Part shown: piece after piece, positions 12,507 to 23,493 of the stretch
Position numbering within the stretch: the first letter of the stretch is position 1
How the letters are laid out: the number at the start of each line of letters is the position of its first letter
Origin: Xylogone sp. PMI_703
Lineage: Eukaryota > Ascomycota > Leotiomycetes
Direction of reading: 5' to 3'
Assembly: GCA_021399445.1 (NCBI GenBank)
Contig: JAJTUQ010000007.1
Span: 1,302,001-1,366,000, forward strand
Length of the DNA: 64,000 bases
Made by a program: the position numbers and the translations under genes
The notes under the pieces: generated by a model
What the model saw: only the letters and a program-made list of their open reading frames with translations
Told to the model about the DNA's origin: nothing
Databases searched by the model: none

Positions 12507-13082
12507 ATGCCTTCGCCGCCGAGTGTGGATATGGCTGTTCCTATTCGTCGAGTAATTACAGGTCATGACTCCAAAGGCACCGGATATTTTGCCTCAGACG
12601 ACATCCTCACGCCCTATGATCCTAATACGGCACCGCAGTTCTCCGCCCCGGGCCCGGACTCGGGCTTTGGTGTCATTCAAATCCATCGTTCCCGTGGCTT
12701 TCCAGTTGACAACCAGCGACCTCTTTCAGAGCCACATAAAACACTTGTCCCCTTGGCAGATACCAAAGGCCCCTCTTGCCGCATTATTGACCTACCTCCA
12801 GCGGATGCGGGATGGTCCCACCGAACGCTCAGCTTAGATTATGCTGTCGTTCTTAGAGGTACTGTAGGGTTTATCATTGAAGGGGGGCAAGAGAAGGTGC
12901 TGAAAGAGCATGATGTTATCGTCTGTAGGGGTAATAATCATGAGTGGGTAAATCGAGGGAAAGAACTTGCAAGGGTTTTCGTTGTTATTGTCCCGAGCTT
13001 GTTAATTGTAACGCAGGATGGGACAAGGCTTGAGAAAACTCCGGCCGGAGATATCTATGACCCAGAGGAGGAAGATGACTGA
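12507..13082 (+). CDS. Cupin-domain protein (small beta-barrel)
   Basis: A single exon of 191 aa. The C-terminal half has the cupin pattern: SLDYAVVLRGTVGFIIEGG (motif 1 region with the conserved G), then LKEHDVIVCRGNNHEWVN (motif 2, with HEW). The metal-binding histidines of motif 1 are not evident: where GxHxHxxxxE is expected the sequence has SHRTLSLDYAVVLRG. Such one-domain cupins occur beside fungal secondary-metabolism and detoxification genes, with varied activities. No substrate can be named. No signal peptide is seen, so it is presumably cytosolic. The acidic tail (DPEEEDD) is unremarkable. Confidence 0.75.
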   Translation: MPSPPSVDMAVPIRRVITGHDSKGTGYFASDDILTPYDPNTAPQFSAPGPDSGFGVIQIHRSRGFPVDNQRPLSEPHKTLVPLADTKGPSCRIIDLPPADAGWSHRTLSLDYAVVLRGTVGFIIEGGQEKVLKEHDVIVCRGNNHEWVNRGKELARVFVVIVPSLLIVTQDGTRLEKTPAGDIYDPEEEDD

Positions 13083-14296
13083 GCCGATATAGCTGCACGA
13101 GGGCCTAGACATTTGTATTAAATAGATCATATTTGTAGTATGTAGCCTTGAGTAAATATTGCCTAGCCGGGTGGTTACCAGCTTACTATCAGGCTTTCGC
13201 GTTTACATCGTGTCATAGAGATGGTGTATAGAGAACATATAAAGACGTTTGTCGAACTACGGTAGTTTCTATCGGGCGTAAACGTAAGGACAAATTGCTG
13301 GATCACGTTAATCCCTCGCCGACTGGGCTTCATGCCGAACGAACCTCCTGTGCAAGCAGGCATGGCAGGACCCGAATAAGCGAATCCCGAAACCTACCAC
13401 TCGTAAACAAGATGGGCGGGTGGTACCCACGGACAGAAGATACGACATACTTGGGCAGGTAGTGGTCTATCTAAATACGGCTGAAGAGGTTTCCAATCTC
13501 GCAAAATTCTTCTGCCATCGAAGTCGACTTCCCATTACGCCGTTTCGAGGTGGAATCTCGATTGAGGGACAGTACATTCCAGCGTATAGTGAGATCTGCT
13601 TTGATTCAGTCGCATGGCGTGGGATTAGTGAAGAGAGACTATATCGAATCAGAGCTTGGAGAGACAACAGTGGATTCCATGAGGAAGTAAGCAATGTTTT
13701 GGCTCTCCCTGACATCAGATACCTATGCTTGTAATGTAGACCGATGAAAGCTGCTTTTGACTCTTTGTGTTTATTGAATTGCAACAAAGTTATCCAGATG
13801 GATAAAGGGGCTTGATCTTGGTATATACTACGCCAATTTTTTTATCAGTATGAGTGCACGTACGCAATGGCTGCTCAAAATAATTAAAGGCCGCTCTGGT
13901 CGTAGGCTCTCCCCAGAAGTTGATTACTGTAAGTATTATACCGATTTGTGCAGCACAGTGTTCTGAATTCTGAAAGCTGTCAAGTCCAGGGATCAATTAA
14001 AGTACAGCTTAGACAGCTCGTTCTATGTCGCACTGAATCTTCTTGACCAAAGGATTGCTTCTTGGTAGGTTCAGCTCCCAATCACCCAAGTGATATCTAC
14101 TTTTCGTAATCAAACTTCTAGAGCTTACATTACAATCCCGGTTACCACAGATGCCATCTACTCCAGCTGAGCACCTCCACCCAAGAAATTCCAGCGGCAT
14201 GGACACACTGCTACACCGTCCCTCTTGAGGCATGTGACAGCAAAAAGATCAAAACAACTACCAATTCCATTGTAGTTTATGAACACCCTCTTCGGC
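13083..14296. other. Intergenic with one unrecognised open frame
   Basis: An open frame on the plus strand at 13420-13734 ends in YLCL and has no ATG at its beginning. Its composition (AYSEICFDSVAWRGISEERL) looks coding, but I recognise no family. It may be an exon remnant. The rest shows nothing. Confidence 0.3.
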
Positions 14297-14758
14297 TCAT
14301 GAGGAAGTTGGCCAGGAGTCCGAGGTGTAAGGCATTCTGAGTTCCATGCCCACATTATCAGGTGCAGTTTCTACAAAGCCGTATTTCCGGTACAGCTTCC
14401 TTCCGCTATAAGAACCGATGAGATTGACGTAGGCACCTGGAGGTGCGGAGCTCCTAATCCTGTCCAACATCGTCGTTAACACCACCGTTCCAAGGCCACG
14501 CCGTTGATGATTCTCCAACACTGCCATATCAATGATATGGAAATACCACCCGCCATCTCCGATCACACGACCCATCGCCACAGCTTTGCCCGTCTCCTCT
14601 TCGATAATATGACAGGCGTACCAGCTGCCAGCAACTCCGGCGCGTGCTTGTTCTTCGGTCTTTGGTGACAGCCCTGTCGTGCGACGAAGGGCAAGGTAGT
14701 CCGGTATGCCGGGTGTGCCATCCAAGAGTCGATACCCAGCTGGAAGCCCGACTGTCAT
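14297..14758 (-). CDS. GNAT-family N-acetyltransferase
   Basis: Start chosen at 14758 (MTVGLPAGYRLLDG), because the 41 codons upstream in frame look non-coding and homologues begin near this point. About 153 aa. The acetyl-CoA-binding signature is visible: IIDMAVLENHQRRGLGTVVL, i.e. the beta4 strand followed by the Q/RxxGxG/A loop (QRRGLG). The C-terminal LYRKYGFVETAP matches the usual GNAT ending (YxxxGF). Such small single-domain GNATs acetylate small amines or are uncharacterised; the substrate is unknown. A cytosolic location is inferred from the lack of a leader. Intact. Confidence 0.82.
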   Translation of the reverse strand: MTVGLPAGYRLLDGTPGIPDYLALRRTTGLSPKTEEQARAGVAGSWYACHIIEEETGKAVAMGRVIGDGGWYFHIIDMAVLENHQRRGLGTVVLTTMLDRIRSSAPPGAYVNLIGSYSGRKLYRKYGFVETAPDNVGMELRMPYTSDSWPTSS

Positions 14759-15571
14759 AGTGGCGCGATTGCGGTGATGGCTGGTGAGTTTTCCAACGCG
14801 GGAGAATAAAGGAAGATGTCGGCTACTGGTATAGCGATCGATAGCAATGTAGAGATAGGGGAATGATTTCACACTTTTCATTGCTCAAGCCTTCTCTCGC
14901 CGCGGACTTAATATAGAGATGAGATTCTTCCGTGTTGGAATGAAGGATGCCGCGATAACGCTACAGTGCGCTTGCCTCTTTACTCCGAACCATTAACGTC
15001 GAGGCAACACCAAGTATTATTCCCTTTCGTGGGGCGATGCTTCAAAATCCCATGGCGTGCATACATACTCCGTAATACGCTGGCCGTGCCGAGCGAGGCA
15101 GAGTACAAGTACAAGTAAACCCGGAGCGCCCCTGGATCGCGGAACCAAAGCGATACCATCTAGATGCTTAAGGGGGCCCCTCGGCATTCGCTTACACGGA
15201 ATCATATATATATATCTTGCGCCCTCTCGAAAGTCTAAATAATGACCGGAGTAAATAGTTGCAGGCCAAAATTTCAAACCAGCATTTCCTTGGCGTTTCT
15301 AGATTTGAGTAAACTCCCTGGCCCACCCGGTGCACTGTAAGGGAGCTTATGGTCATACACTCAAATACGGTAGGCTGGCCGAAGAGAAAATTGACACAAT
15401 CACGTACCATTCATCCCGATGAGCCTGACAAAATCGCAGATGTGTGATATATGCAAGCAAGCAAGCCCTGGGTGAATATATATATGTATCAAAAATTCTT
15501 CTACATCGAGAAGGCCTCGTCGGATTTTGCAAGCCCATTATAGATTAGTCTTCGGAACGACGACTGGAACT
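14759..15571. other. Intergenic, divergent promoter region
   Basis: It separates the GNAT gene (minus) from the NmrA-like pseudogene (plus). It contains short AT repeats (ATATATATAT near 15202-15212 and ATATATATAT near 15475-15485). No gene. Confidence 0.45.
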
Positions 15572-16497
15572 ATGCCCACTTTCCTCGTAACGCTTGCCAC
15601 AGGTCGACAAGGTACTGGCACCGTGTGCCAACTCGTCCACGCTGGTCACAACGTCCACGCTCTGGTGAGAGGTCAGAGCACTCCGGCAGCTCTAGCCCTC
15701 AAACAGTTCGGCGCCACGCTCTACGAGGGTACTTTGAACGACATATCCACTCTCCGGGACGCAGTATCTGGTACGGAAGGGATCTTTCTTAACCTTGTCC
15801 CAGATAGCCAAGATCCGAACGCAGAACTACGGGCCACGCAAAATGTGCTGCAGGCGGCACGTGAAGCGGCCACTGTGACTACCATCGTGCTCTCCACAGC
15901 AATTTATGCCGGACGGCGCCCTGAATTCGTCTCGCGCATTGGGCGAGAACTATCATTGTAGTAGCTACTACTCGTCCAAACTCCTCAGCGAGCAGGCAGT
16001 GCTCTCCTCGGGATTTCCGCGTGTCACGATCCTGCGACCAGGCTGGCTGATGCATAGCAACATTGCGCCGTCCTCGGCCGTCCACTGGCCCGAATTGCTG
16101 CCGGAAAGAACGCTCGTCACGGCCAGCAAGCCGGAGACGCGCATACCATACTTGGACCCAGAGGACGTAGGTAAGTTCGCTGCGGCGGCGTTGTTGTAAC
16201 CTAATAGGTACGCCGGGAGGAGTATCGAGCTCGGGAGCGAGAATCTGACCACCGAAGAGGCCGCCGAGATAATGAGTCGTGTGGCGGGTGTGGAAGTCAA
16301 GGTCAGATATCGAACCGCGTCTGAGATTGAAGAAACCAATTCCAAGGTCCCAAAGCAGAGGTTTAATCTTCTAGCCAACGGGGGGGATTTTCAAGTTGCG
16401 CCGGGATCGTTGGATGAGTATGGAAATTCGGCTGGTGACATTTGAGGAATTCTTGCAGCGAGAATCAGATCCACTTAAAAGGGCTTTGGGTTTGTAA
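15572..16497 (+). pseudogene. NmrA-like NAD(P)-binding protein, disrupted at three points
   Basis: The N-terminus (MPTFLVTLATGRQGTGTVCQ) has the Rossmann GxxGxxG-type loop of atypical short-chain dehydrogenases (NmrA family). Continuation is found in other frames. First, a frame change lies between about 15906 and 15958, after which SSYYSSKLLSEQAVLSSGF and TILRPGWLM continue the fold. Second, an in-frame TAA at 16197-16199 interrupts the LL-x-P-N-R-YAGRSIELGSENL region. Third, another frame change near the G-run at about 16381-16390 precedes a typical NmrA ending (VTFEEFLQRE...). No canonical intron explains these breaks. I infer a decayed gene. Its neighbours are not obviously in one pathway with it. 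Confidence 0.75.
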
Positions 16498-17100
16498 ATT
16501 AGGACAACATGAAAAATAAAACCTCATACCTCCTGGAGCATTAATGCTAAACGACTGTGAAACTTCCAATGTTTTTTTGAGCCACATTTTCCTTTCAAAT
16601 CAACCAGTATCTATGGTGCAAAGTTCTTCTAGATCAGTTATACCTTCACCCTATCTCGACCCCATCATCTCTCTATAAGAACCGTCTCACTACTAAGTCC
16701 ATTATTCCTAACCCGGATAAAATCTAGAAATTACATTAGGCGGTCCTTGCTACTGGGTTTAGAATCTTCGGCTTTGGATTCGTGATTGTAGCCGACGTTG
16801 CTTTAGCTTATCACACTGGCACTCCTAGTTCTGCGGGCCCAGGTCCAATATGCTTGGGCTCACATCAGTATCCTCTTCGAATTACCGACTAAGCAGGATA
16901 GAGGTAATACAAAGAGATCATCATTCATATCTCTTTGTCTGGCGTTCGAGTATATTATCTTTTAGATCATGAGGTCGGATGGAACACATTATTCCATTCG
17001 CTATATAGCTGGAGGCACCTGAATTTGCATTGGTAAATAACAAACCTATCCAGGTCTGTACAGAGTTCTCCAGTGCGGCCACTGGTGGAGCAACAAGGCC
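16498..17100. other. Intergenic, possible exon debris
   Basis: A plus-strand frame at about 16740-16890 reads like part of a membrane protein (FRIFGFGFVIVADVALAYHT) and then stops. There is no start or flanking exon, so it is not called as a gene. Confidence 0.35.
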
Positions 17101-17724
17101 CTACCAGTGTTCCTCGGCAATGGACACATCATTGACATCAACCCCTTCGGTGAACCACCTTTCATGGTCCGCGAGTCTCACATCGTTCCCGCTCATCTGT
17201 CTCTTTCTCATCCGACCATCATCCGCAAATGTCCAGTCTTCCAGTCCGTACGTTCTCCACCACTGACCGAATTCATCATGCCATTCGTACCAGAACTGCA
17301 CCGCGATCTGCGCAACAAAACCCCAGTCAGCAATTGATACCTTCTAGAAAGGGGGGCAGTGCTAATGAGATGCCGTTGACACTGAAAATGTGTTCGGGCA
17401 TCATACCTTGTTATCCGTGAAAGCAAATAACTCTTTCCTCAGACGGTAACCGTTTTCCTTGGACCATTTTTCAGTTAGGAAAGCGACTATTTCGTCTGTG
17501 CCTTGAATGAACTGGCTTCGGTTCCTCCAAATTGAGTCCGGGGTGTAGGCGCCTTTCACAAGCTGCGGATCCCTACACGTCGCTCAGTTAAAGCGCTCAC
17601 GGAGGTGATGAGACAGCGAAGCATACTTTGTGTTCCAAGCATCCTGCGCAGCCTTGACTTTGATGCGTGCTGTTTCAAGCGTGAACGGAGGAAGCGGAGG
17701 TCTTGAAGTGGGATTTGTGGCCAT
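17101..17724 (-). CDS. DUF1348 / SnoaL-like (NTF2-fold) protein
   Basis: Three exons: 17724-17627, 17572-17407, 17307-17101. Introns are 54 and 99 nt, GT-AG, and the phases match. The product is 156 aa, the normal size for the family. Characteristic blocks are PPFTLETARIKVKAAQDAW, YTPDSIWRNRSQF, FLTEKWSKENGYRLRKELF and FWYEWHDEFGQWWRTYG, followed by RQMSGNDVRL. The fold is that of NTF2/SnoaL small-molecule-binding proteins. No reaction is established for DUF1348 proteins that I can name. No signal peptide. It appears intact. Confidence 0.85.
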
Positions 17725-18701
17725 ATTGTACTGGCTTCTTATTTTTCAAATCTGCCTGTAAGGCGATATGCAGATAGGAGGAGTTATGGTGGCTCAGTTA
17801 TGTATGTCAGTACAGGAAGGATCACGTATGGTAGACAACTAACCAGTGCTGTGGCATTCACCAGGTGCCCCTAGCTGCGGAATACAAAGATCGCTGCGGC
17901 CATCCGTTTTTGGAGGCCTTTCGGAATTCGTTTACTCGGGATGGTCCCTAATGACTGAGATCGTTTAAGCTAGTTAAGATGATATGAGGGCTTCTGAAAA
18001 CAGCGAATGCTCGAATATCTAGTTGGATGCAAGGCTTAGGGAGCCTTTCCCCTCCCGGAGTACGGGGCGGCGACGTAATATACTGCCCCTATGGCTCTGC
18101 TAGAGTCGTACCTATCACAACAAACTCCGTTGCAGAGAGGGTATAGATTGCGTTCTTTCGAATGTCAACGAGGCTAAGACCTAAATCCGTATTACTACTC
18201 GTGTCAAGATCGATTAAGACTAGACTTGACGTTATGTCGGGCGAATTGTATGGCACGGAGTGAGGGAATGCTACGTGGCTAGTAATGTAGTGCGATGGAG
18301 TAACGCATATGAAAATAGCTATGATTGGGAATACTGTGCAAATTGATTCCTGAATCTCTATATATAGGAGGCAACCGGGGCTTTTATGGTTATAGGAACT
18401 CTGGCGACCAGCGAGCGTGGCGTGGCGTGGCATCCTTACATGTGTATTGACAGTTGTTGTGGTCGTGCTCTCGAGAAGGATGACATGTGCACAGCTAGAA
18501 ACCATGGGATAGTCGTTATACCCATACGTACTTTGAAATGGGATACCAACTTGCTCGGGTAGCTTTTCATGATGACAGTTTTCCCAAGTCCCTTAACTGC
18601 GTTCATGGGGCCCAACCATATATATCTACGGCAGTATTAGCCAGTGTTATTGGTGTGTGTTTCAAATCCAATATCTCTACCTCTTCTTACCTGAGTACGT
18701 G
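17725..18701. other. Intergenic, no supported gene
   Basis: A 138-codon open frame on the minus strand (18089-18505) has unstructured composition and no recognised motif, and I do not call it. TTTATATATAGGAGG-like AT runs occur near 18355-18370. Confidence 0.4.
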
Positions 18702-19256
18702 TCATGATGAAGGTACACGGGGCGTTGGGTATCCTTCGCGGTTTGTCAGTCTCCGATCTGCTTTGTTACCAAGCATTGCAGTCGCAAGGAGGACTGCAAC
18801 CGTGAAGCCTTGTGCATAGACACGGGCTTGAGCTAACTTCTGACTTATTGTGAAATACGGATTGCGACCAATAAGGACTAATGATCCTATCATGCTTGCA
18901 ATCCATGATAAGTGGATAATTACCAACTTGTTCTCTGCCCCCAATCTCCACACATGCTGTGACATAGTCTCATCTCTCGCTAGCCCATCGGGGACTGGTT
19001 GCTTATTTCCACGGCAGCGGGAAATCTCAAAGCTTTTCGAGGCCTTGTCTGCGTTGACGACAGCGCCGAAAGTTCCAGCAGATGTGCACAGGTATGCTTT
19101 CATGGGTAACGTTAGTTTTCGAACGACAGACGAAAGGCGGCTTGCAGTTGCTACAGAGCCGAGGCCAGCAGCGAGCCCAACAAGACCGCCAGCTAAGCCA
19201 CCTTTAAGCACAGCAGAGTAATGTGATTCAATTTCGTCCCGTTGAAGGATTTTCAT
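18702..19256 (-). CDS. Rcf2-like HIG1-domain mitochondrial protein
   Basis: A single open frame of 184 aa. The N-terminus MKILQRDEIESHYSAVLKGG closely follows the start of fungal Rcf2/Aim38 (MKIL.qDEi.aH....LKGG). The C-terminal half has a HIG1-type two-helix segment: ENKLVIIHLSWIASMIGSLV, then ISQKLAQARVYAQGFTVAVL. Rcf2 associates with respiratory complexes III and IV in the inner mitochondrial membrane (established for yeast). The N-terminal half adds two hydrophobic segments (GGLAGGLVGLAAGLGS; YLCTSAGTFGAVV). The C-terminus is shorter than I expect, and a small terminal exon may be missed (a possible donor GTACCT lies just before the stop). As Rcf2 is normally single-copy housekeeping, this may be a diverged paralogue. 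Confidence 0.7.
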   Translation of the reverse strand: MKILQRDEIESHYSAVLKGGLAGGLVGLAAGLGSVATASRLSSVVRKLTLPMKAYLCTSAGTFGAVVNADKASKSFEISRCRGNKQPVPDGLARDETMSQHVWRLGAENKLVIIHLSWIASMIGSLVLIGRNPYFTISQKLAQARVYAQGFTVAVLLATAMLGNKADRRLTNREGYPTPRVPSS

Positions 19257-19287
19257 CTCGATTGGCTATCACAAGAATGCAAAGCGG

Positions 19288-19296
19288 ATATATATA
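19288..19296 (-). promoter_or_regulatory. Possible TATA box of the Rcf2-like gene
   Basis: ATATATATA lies about 35 bp upstream of the ATG at 19256 on the minus strand. The position is close for a TATA box but acceptable with a very short leader. Confidence 0.3.
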
Positions 19297-20180
19297 AGCA
19301 GATATCAAATGGACGCGTGGTACACTACCCAACTGAACTATATATGTAAACGAAACCACGAACTATATACGTAAACAAAAACATTCCCAACATCAACTGA
19401 ACGTGGCGTAAACTGCTCGCGATACATCCCTTAATTGAAGCCCTGTTATGTAGCGCTGTAAACCTCTTTGCTGACGTCGGTTGGCTCGCTGCACATTACC
19501 AATTTGGGTAAGGTCTTCCGAGAACAACTGTTGCGTATATGGAACCGAGAATACAACCCCGACAACTATAGCACCAATAGGCATAGGCAGGGGACCTGGA
19601 AACAAGTAAGGATCAAAGTGAAAGCGAATCCCGAGTGTGTGAGGGTACTCCGAACGCCCCAGTAGAGTGATCGACCTAGAATGCACAGCTCGGAATCGGG
19701 ATCTGCCCTTGAACATTACACTGCACTTTGCCTCCTTATCTTAGGTGTCTCGGCAACGATGGGCAGGAATGGGGTACGTTCAGTGTCTGCAAACCCCTCG
19801 TCGGAATTGACAGAGGAGATGTGCCTTGTACAGTGATGAGTATGGTATAGACACAAAGCGTAGCGTAACTAAGTACAGTGAGCCCAACCGTCTTGAACCT
19901 AACTCAGGAATGGCCGGGCGAGAGTAAAATACCTACGGCGAACTGACGAGCTCAAGGCAACAGAAACTGACTTGTGTGGCAAACCCCTATTCTTCTCGAC
20001 CAGGGGAAAGCGTGTTAACCGTCCCTTGGTCCATGGATCTTTTGTCGTTCACGGTGCGAGTAGAAAACTGGAAGAGAATGAACTACATATTCAAACTACG
20101 AGGAGAGTGTATAGCATGACACCATTCAGTCCCAACATCTCAAGACACTGCCTATTCTTAGATGCCTTGTGCTACTCCTT
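19297..20180. other. Intergenic, no supported gene
   Basis: An open frame at 19393-19716 (minus) reads SITLLGRSEYPHTLGIRFH... without a recognisable family. It is too weak to call. Confidence 0.4.
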
Positions 20181-21732
20181 TCAGTGCTGTGCTTTCACAA
20201 TTGCTTCAGTTGACTGTCTGACCCTCCTGCCCAAATCCTCATCAACTCTGCTAAACATCCGATAAGTACGTTCTCTCACATCCTCAACGGCCGCATGCAA
20301 GTGACTTGAGATGTTATAAACGAGGTTTTCCTGCTGCCCCTTTTGTTTTCCAAGCACTTTCCACAACATATTGGCCTGTACAAAATCCTCGTCGGTAACA
20401 GGTTGCAGGTTGTACACTGCCTGACCAGTCCATACTTCATGCTGCTGATTGCTGTCCACGTCAAGGTAGGTGTTCGGCCGAAGGGTGGAGGGATAATTCG
20501 GAGCATCTCCATAGTTTCCGTTGACCACCATGAACCCGTCTCTCTGAAACGCCGCGTAGGGATGGAGAGGAGCATTGACGGGGAGCTGCTGATAGTTCAC
20601 CCCGAGGCGGTGGCGCTGACTATCTGCGTAGGAGAACAGCCGGGCTTGTAGCATGGGATCAGCAGTCGCCTCGATACCAGGGACGAGATGTGCAGGTGAA
20701 AATGCCAACTGTTCAATCTCTGCAAAATAATTGTCGGGATTGCGATTCAGCGTCAGCTTTCCGACTTCGCGGAAAGGAACATCACCGTGTGGCCAAACTT
20801 TGGTGACATCAAAGATGTTCCAGCGATACTTCTCAGCGTCCGCAGGATCGAGGACCTGGACCTTCAATGTCCATGAAGGGAATTCGCCATGTTCGATGGC
20901 ATTGAAGAGGTCTTCAGTTGCGTGATCGGGGTTTTTGGATGCCATCGCCATGGCCTCATCATTCGTAAGCGATCGATTCCCTTGGTCGGAGATGAAATGT
21001 AGCTTGACATATTTGAACGATCCGTCCTTTGTAGTGAACTTGAACGTGTGGCCAGAATAGGTGTTCTGGTAGCGGTAGGAATATGGCGTCCCTCGATCCG
21101 AGAAAAGATACATGACCTGGTGAATGGACTCTTGATTACTGGACAGAAAATCCCAGAATATGGTGGCGTCCTTCAAGTTTGTACGGGGGTTCCGCTTCTG
21201 GGTGTGGATAAAGGTAGGAAACTTGACTCCATCCCGTATAAAAAAGATAGGCGTGTCTGCGTGAGCCGGTCAGCGAGCAATTCTGACGAAATATGTCTAT
21301 AGACTTACTGTTGCCGACCATGTCCCAGTTGCCCTCCTCTGTGTAGAACTTAATGGCAAATCCTCGTGGGTCTCTCGCCGAGTCTGCGGACCCTTTTTCA
21401 CCACCTACAGTAGAGAACCGGGCCGCAACCTTGGTCTTCTTTCCAATGCCACGAAAGACATCGGCAGAGCAGATATCAGTGATGTCGTGCGTCACAACAA
21501 ACTCACCAAAGGCCCCTGCGCCCTTGGCGTGGACAACCCTCTCCGGAATCCTCTCACGGTCGAAGTGGGCGAGCAAATCGATGAGGTGGAAGTCCTGCAG
21601 GAGAATAGGTCCACGAGCACCCACTGTCTGCGAGGCAGTAGCGGTAGTGATCGGACGGCCATTCGAGGTAGTATATACACGACCGGCATGGCCTTGTGTA
21701 CTAGCTGCTAGTTCAGATGAGACCATTTTCAA
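20181..21732 (-). CDS. Monofunctional haem catalase (small-subunit fungal type)
   Basis: Decomposes hydrogen peroxide to water and oxygen. Two exons, 21732-21309 and 21256-20181, with a 52-nt GTAAGT...CAG intron falling inside the [12 protein letters not shown] motif. The product is 499 aa, normal for small-subunit (clade 3) catalases. Key residues are visible: the distal His in [14 protein letters not shown] (His68), Asn141 in MVGNNTP, and the proximal Tyr in [15 protein letters not shown] (Tyr351). No signal peptide, so it is intracellular. The C-terminus (KAQH) is not a canonical PTS1, so peroxisomal targeting is unclear. A start at the third codon (MVSSEL) is equally possible. It is intact and has the strongest coding signal of this part of the window. 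Confidence 0.95.
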
Positions 21733-22683
21733 TAGATATAGGTATTCAAGACGGAAAAGTAAATAATAGAAAATCTGAACAGAGCGGGCATCGACGGATC
21801 ATAGAAGATTCTTATAATGCTTTTGTAGTTCACGTGCATACGTAACCCGATTACTCCCAATGAACCATTCAAAACACAACTCTGCACTGGTGTAGATTGC
21901 CACAAACCCTGGCTCTAATAGCCATCCGGATCCGCCAGGAGTTTCTACGGTAGTTAAAGGATGTGGCCACCGAGGTGCGTCATATTGTGATACTATCCCG
22001 CCTCCCTAAATGCATTCCCGCGTAACAGCAAGGGTTAAAGTGGAAGTTATTGTGGGTATTCCGTGAGACCTGATCAGGACCGCAAGGGCCTTATTCTCTT
22101 ATTTGAGTAATGTTCCTATGGAGAAAGTATGCACAACACAGGGGATTGATCAATCAGGTTACTGAATGAGCCTGTGTACACTTCTGGGGGGATGCGTTGG
22201 GGGGAGGATAGTAGAGGCCTGAATAAACCCCCATTCGAAGTCCGCGCACTGTTACCCGAAGAGGTAGTTTACCATACTATTCCACAGATGAGCACAGGTT
22301 TGAAAGGGGGTTTTATTCAGATCTGTACGGAGTATGCTGCCCTGTTTCTAGTTGTCTCTGATACTGTAGAGATACTGATACTCGGATCAAGATCTATGGA
22401 TCCATAAATCTAATTAACCATAACTACTCGGAACTCTGTATTCCTTTAGATTACCTAATTTTCTCACTCTACCTATAGATATATATTGTCAACCTTTTTG
22501 CCGACAAGCTGCTCAATTTGGAACTAATATCTGACTTTGCTTTAACAGCACCTATCTAGATTTATGGACCTCGGCGTGTATTTCTTCTTTAGGTAAGTCC
22601 GGGCGAGTCTACTTGTTTTCTACCAGCTTATTAATCGTCGGCTCTCTTCGCTTAATCAGCAGGTCCAGACCGTTTTCAGTCTT
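21733..22683. other. Intergenic with a short inverted repeat
   Basis: 22219-22236 (CTGAATAAACCCCCATTC) and 22301-22320 are imperfect inverted copies about 65 bp apart, perhaps a small degenerate foldback element. A poor open frame (22174-22407) covers it. No gene. Confidence 0.35.
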
Positions 22684-23097
22684 ATGAATAGCTCGAGAAG
22701 TGGATTTCCTGACCTTATGAGTAGAATAGCCGATAGCTTAACGGTGGCTATACGAAACGACGACCCTCGGGGTGCAGAGGCTCACGGTCAATCTTATTTT
22801 GCTGAAACTATTGTTGACATTTCTTGGCCGTGGATGAGTTTATCATTTGCCTTGCTTCTCCTGAGCTTGATATTCTTAGTTGCTATCATGCTGAAGACCG
22901 AGAGGAGAAATGGCCATCTTTGGAAAGATGATATGATCGCGACTATGTTCCACGGGCTTAATTTAAGAGATCTTAAACTTTACCAACCCCTAGAGAGAAT
23001 TGGAAAGATGAACCAAGTTGCTCAAAATCTTTATGTGGAGATGCAAGATGATAATGGTGTTGGTGATACGACATCAATAATAAATATACGAAAGTGA
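22684..23097 (+). pseudogene. DUF3176 protein, isolated C-terminal fragment
   Basis: Encodes the end of a fungal DUF3176 membrane protein: FPDLMSRIADSLTVAIRN, then a final transmembrane helix in DISWPWMSLSFALLLLSLIF, then HLWKDDMIATMFHGLNLRDL and a polar tail. Complete family members are about 500-700 aa with several helices at the N-terminus. The upstream 900 bp contain none of these, so only the last exon remains. TTTTCAG just before 22680 may be its old acceptor. The function of DUF3176 is unknown. I infer a 5'-truncated remnant. Confidence 0.65.
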
Positions 23098-23493
23098 GTT
23101 TGACAGCTCCTATATAAGGAACTCCAATGGTGTTATTCGAGCAGCTTAGACATGTTTACATGGGAGCTTGAAGTGAGTTAAAAGGTTTTTTTGTGCTAGG
23201 GTATTTCGGTTAATTCAAAATCTGTGGCGATTCAGCAGATGGTGGGACTGAACGATTTGAAAGACGTTAGAAATGGGCTATTATGATTATCAGGCTGACC
23301 GGACCATGCACCGTTTTGCGGATCAGCCAGTAAATTTACGGTTCGGTCTCAACATGTCGAGATTGGACTCTGATCTCATGATCCATTCTGAATATATCAT
23401 GTTTCTGATATAACATCAATTCATCATTGACGTGTGAGAAGTGTTCAATCCATGGTTAAGAATAGTGGCCCTCTCATCAGCCTACAAACGCTT
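23098..23493. other. Intergenic, convergent
   Basis: Lies between the 3' ends of the DUF3176 fragment and the GFA gene. Nothing was recognised. Confidence 0.5.

Noticed and set aside
12507..17724. Cupin, GNAT, NmrA-like, DUF1348 (and later SnoaL-like, OYE) genes as a secondary-metabolite cluster
   Set aside because: These families are frequent in such clusters, but no polyketide synthase, NRPS, terpene cyclase, dimethylallyl transferase or P450 is present in the window. They are scattered among housekeeping-type genes and wrecks.
18089..18505. 138-codon minus-strand frame
   Set aside because: No domain, no conserved-looking pattern, no splice partner. Ordinary chance frame.
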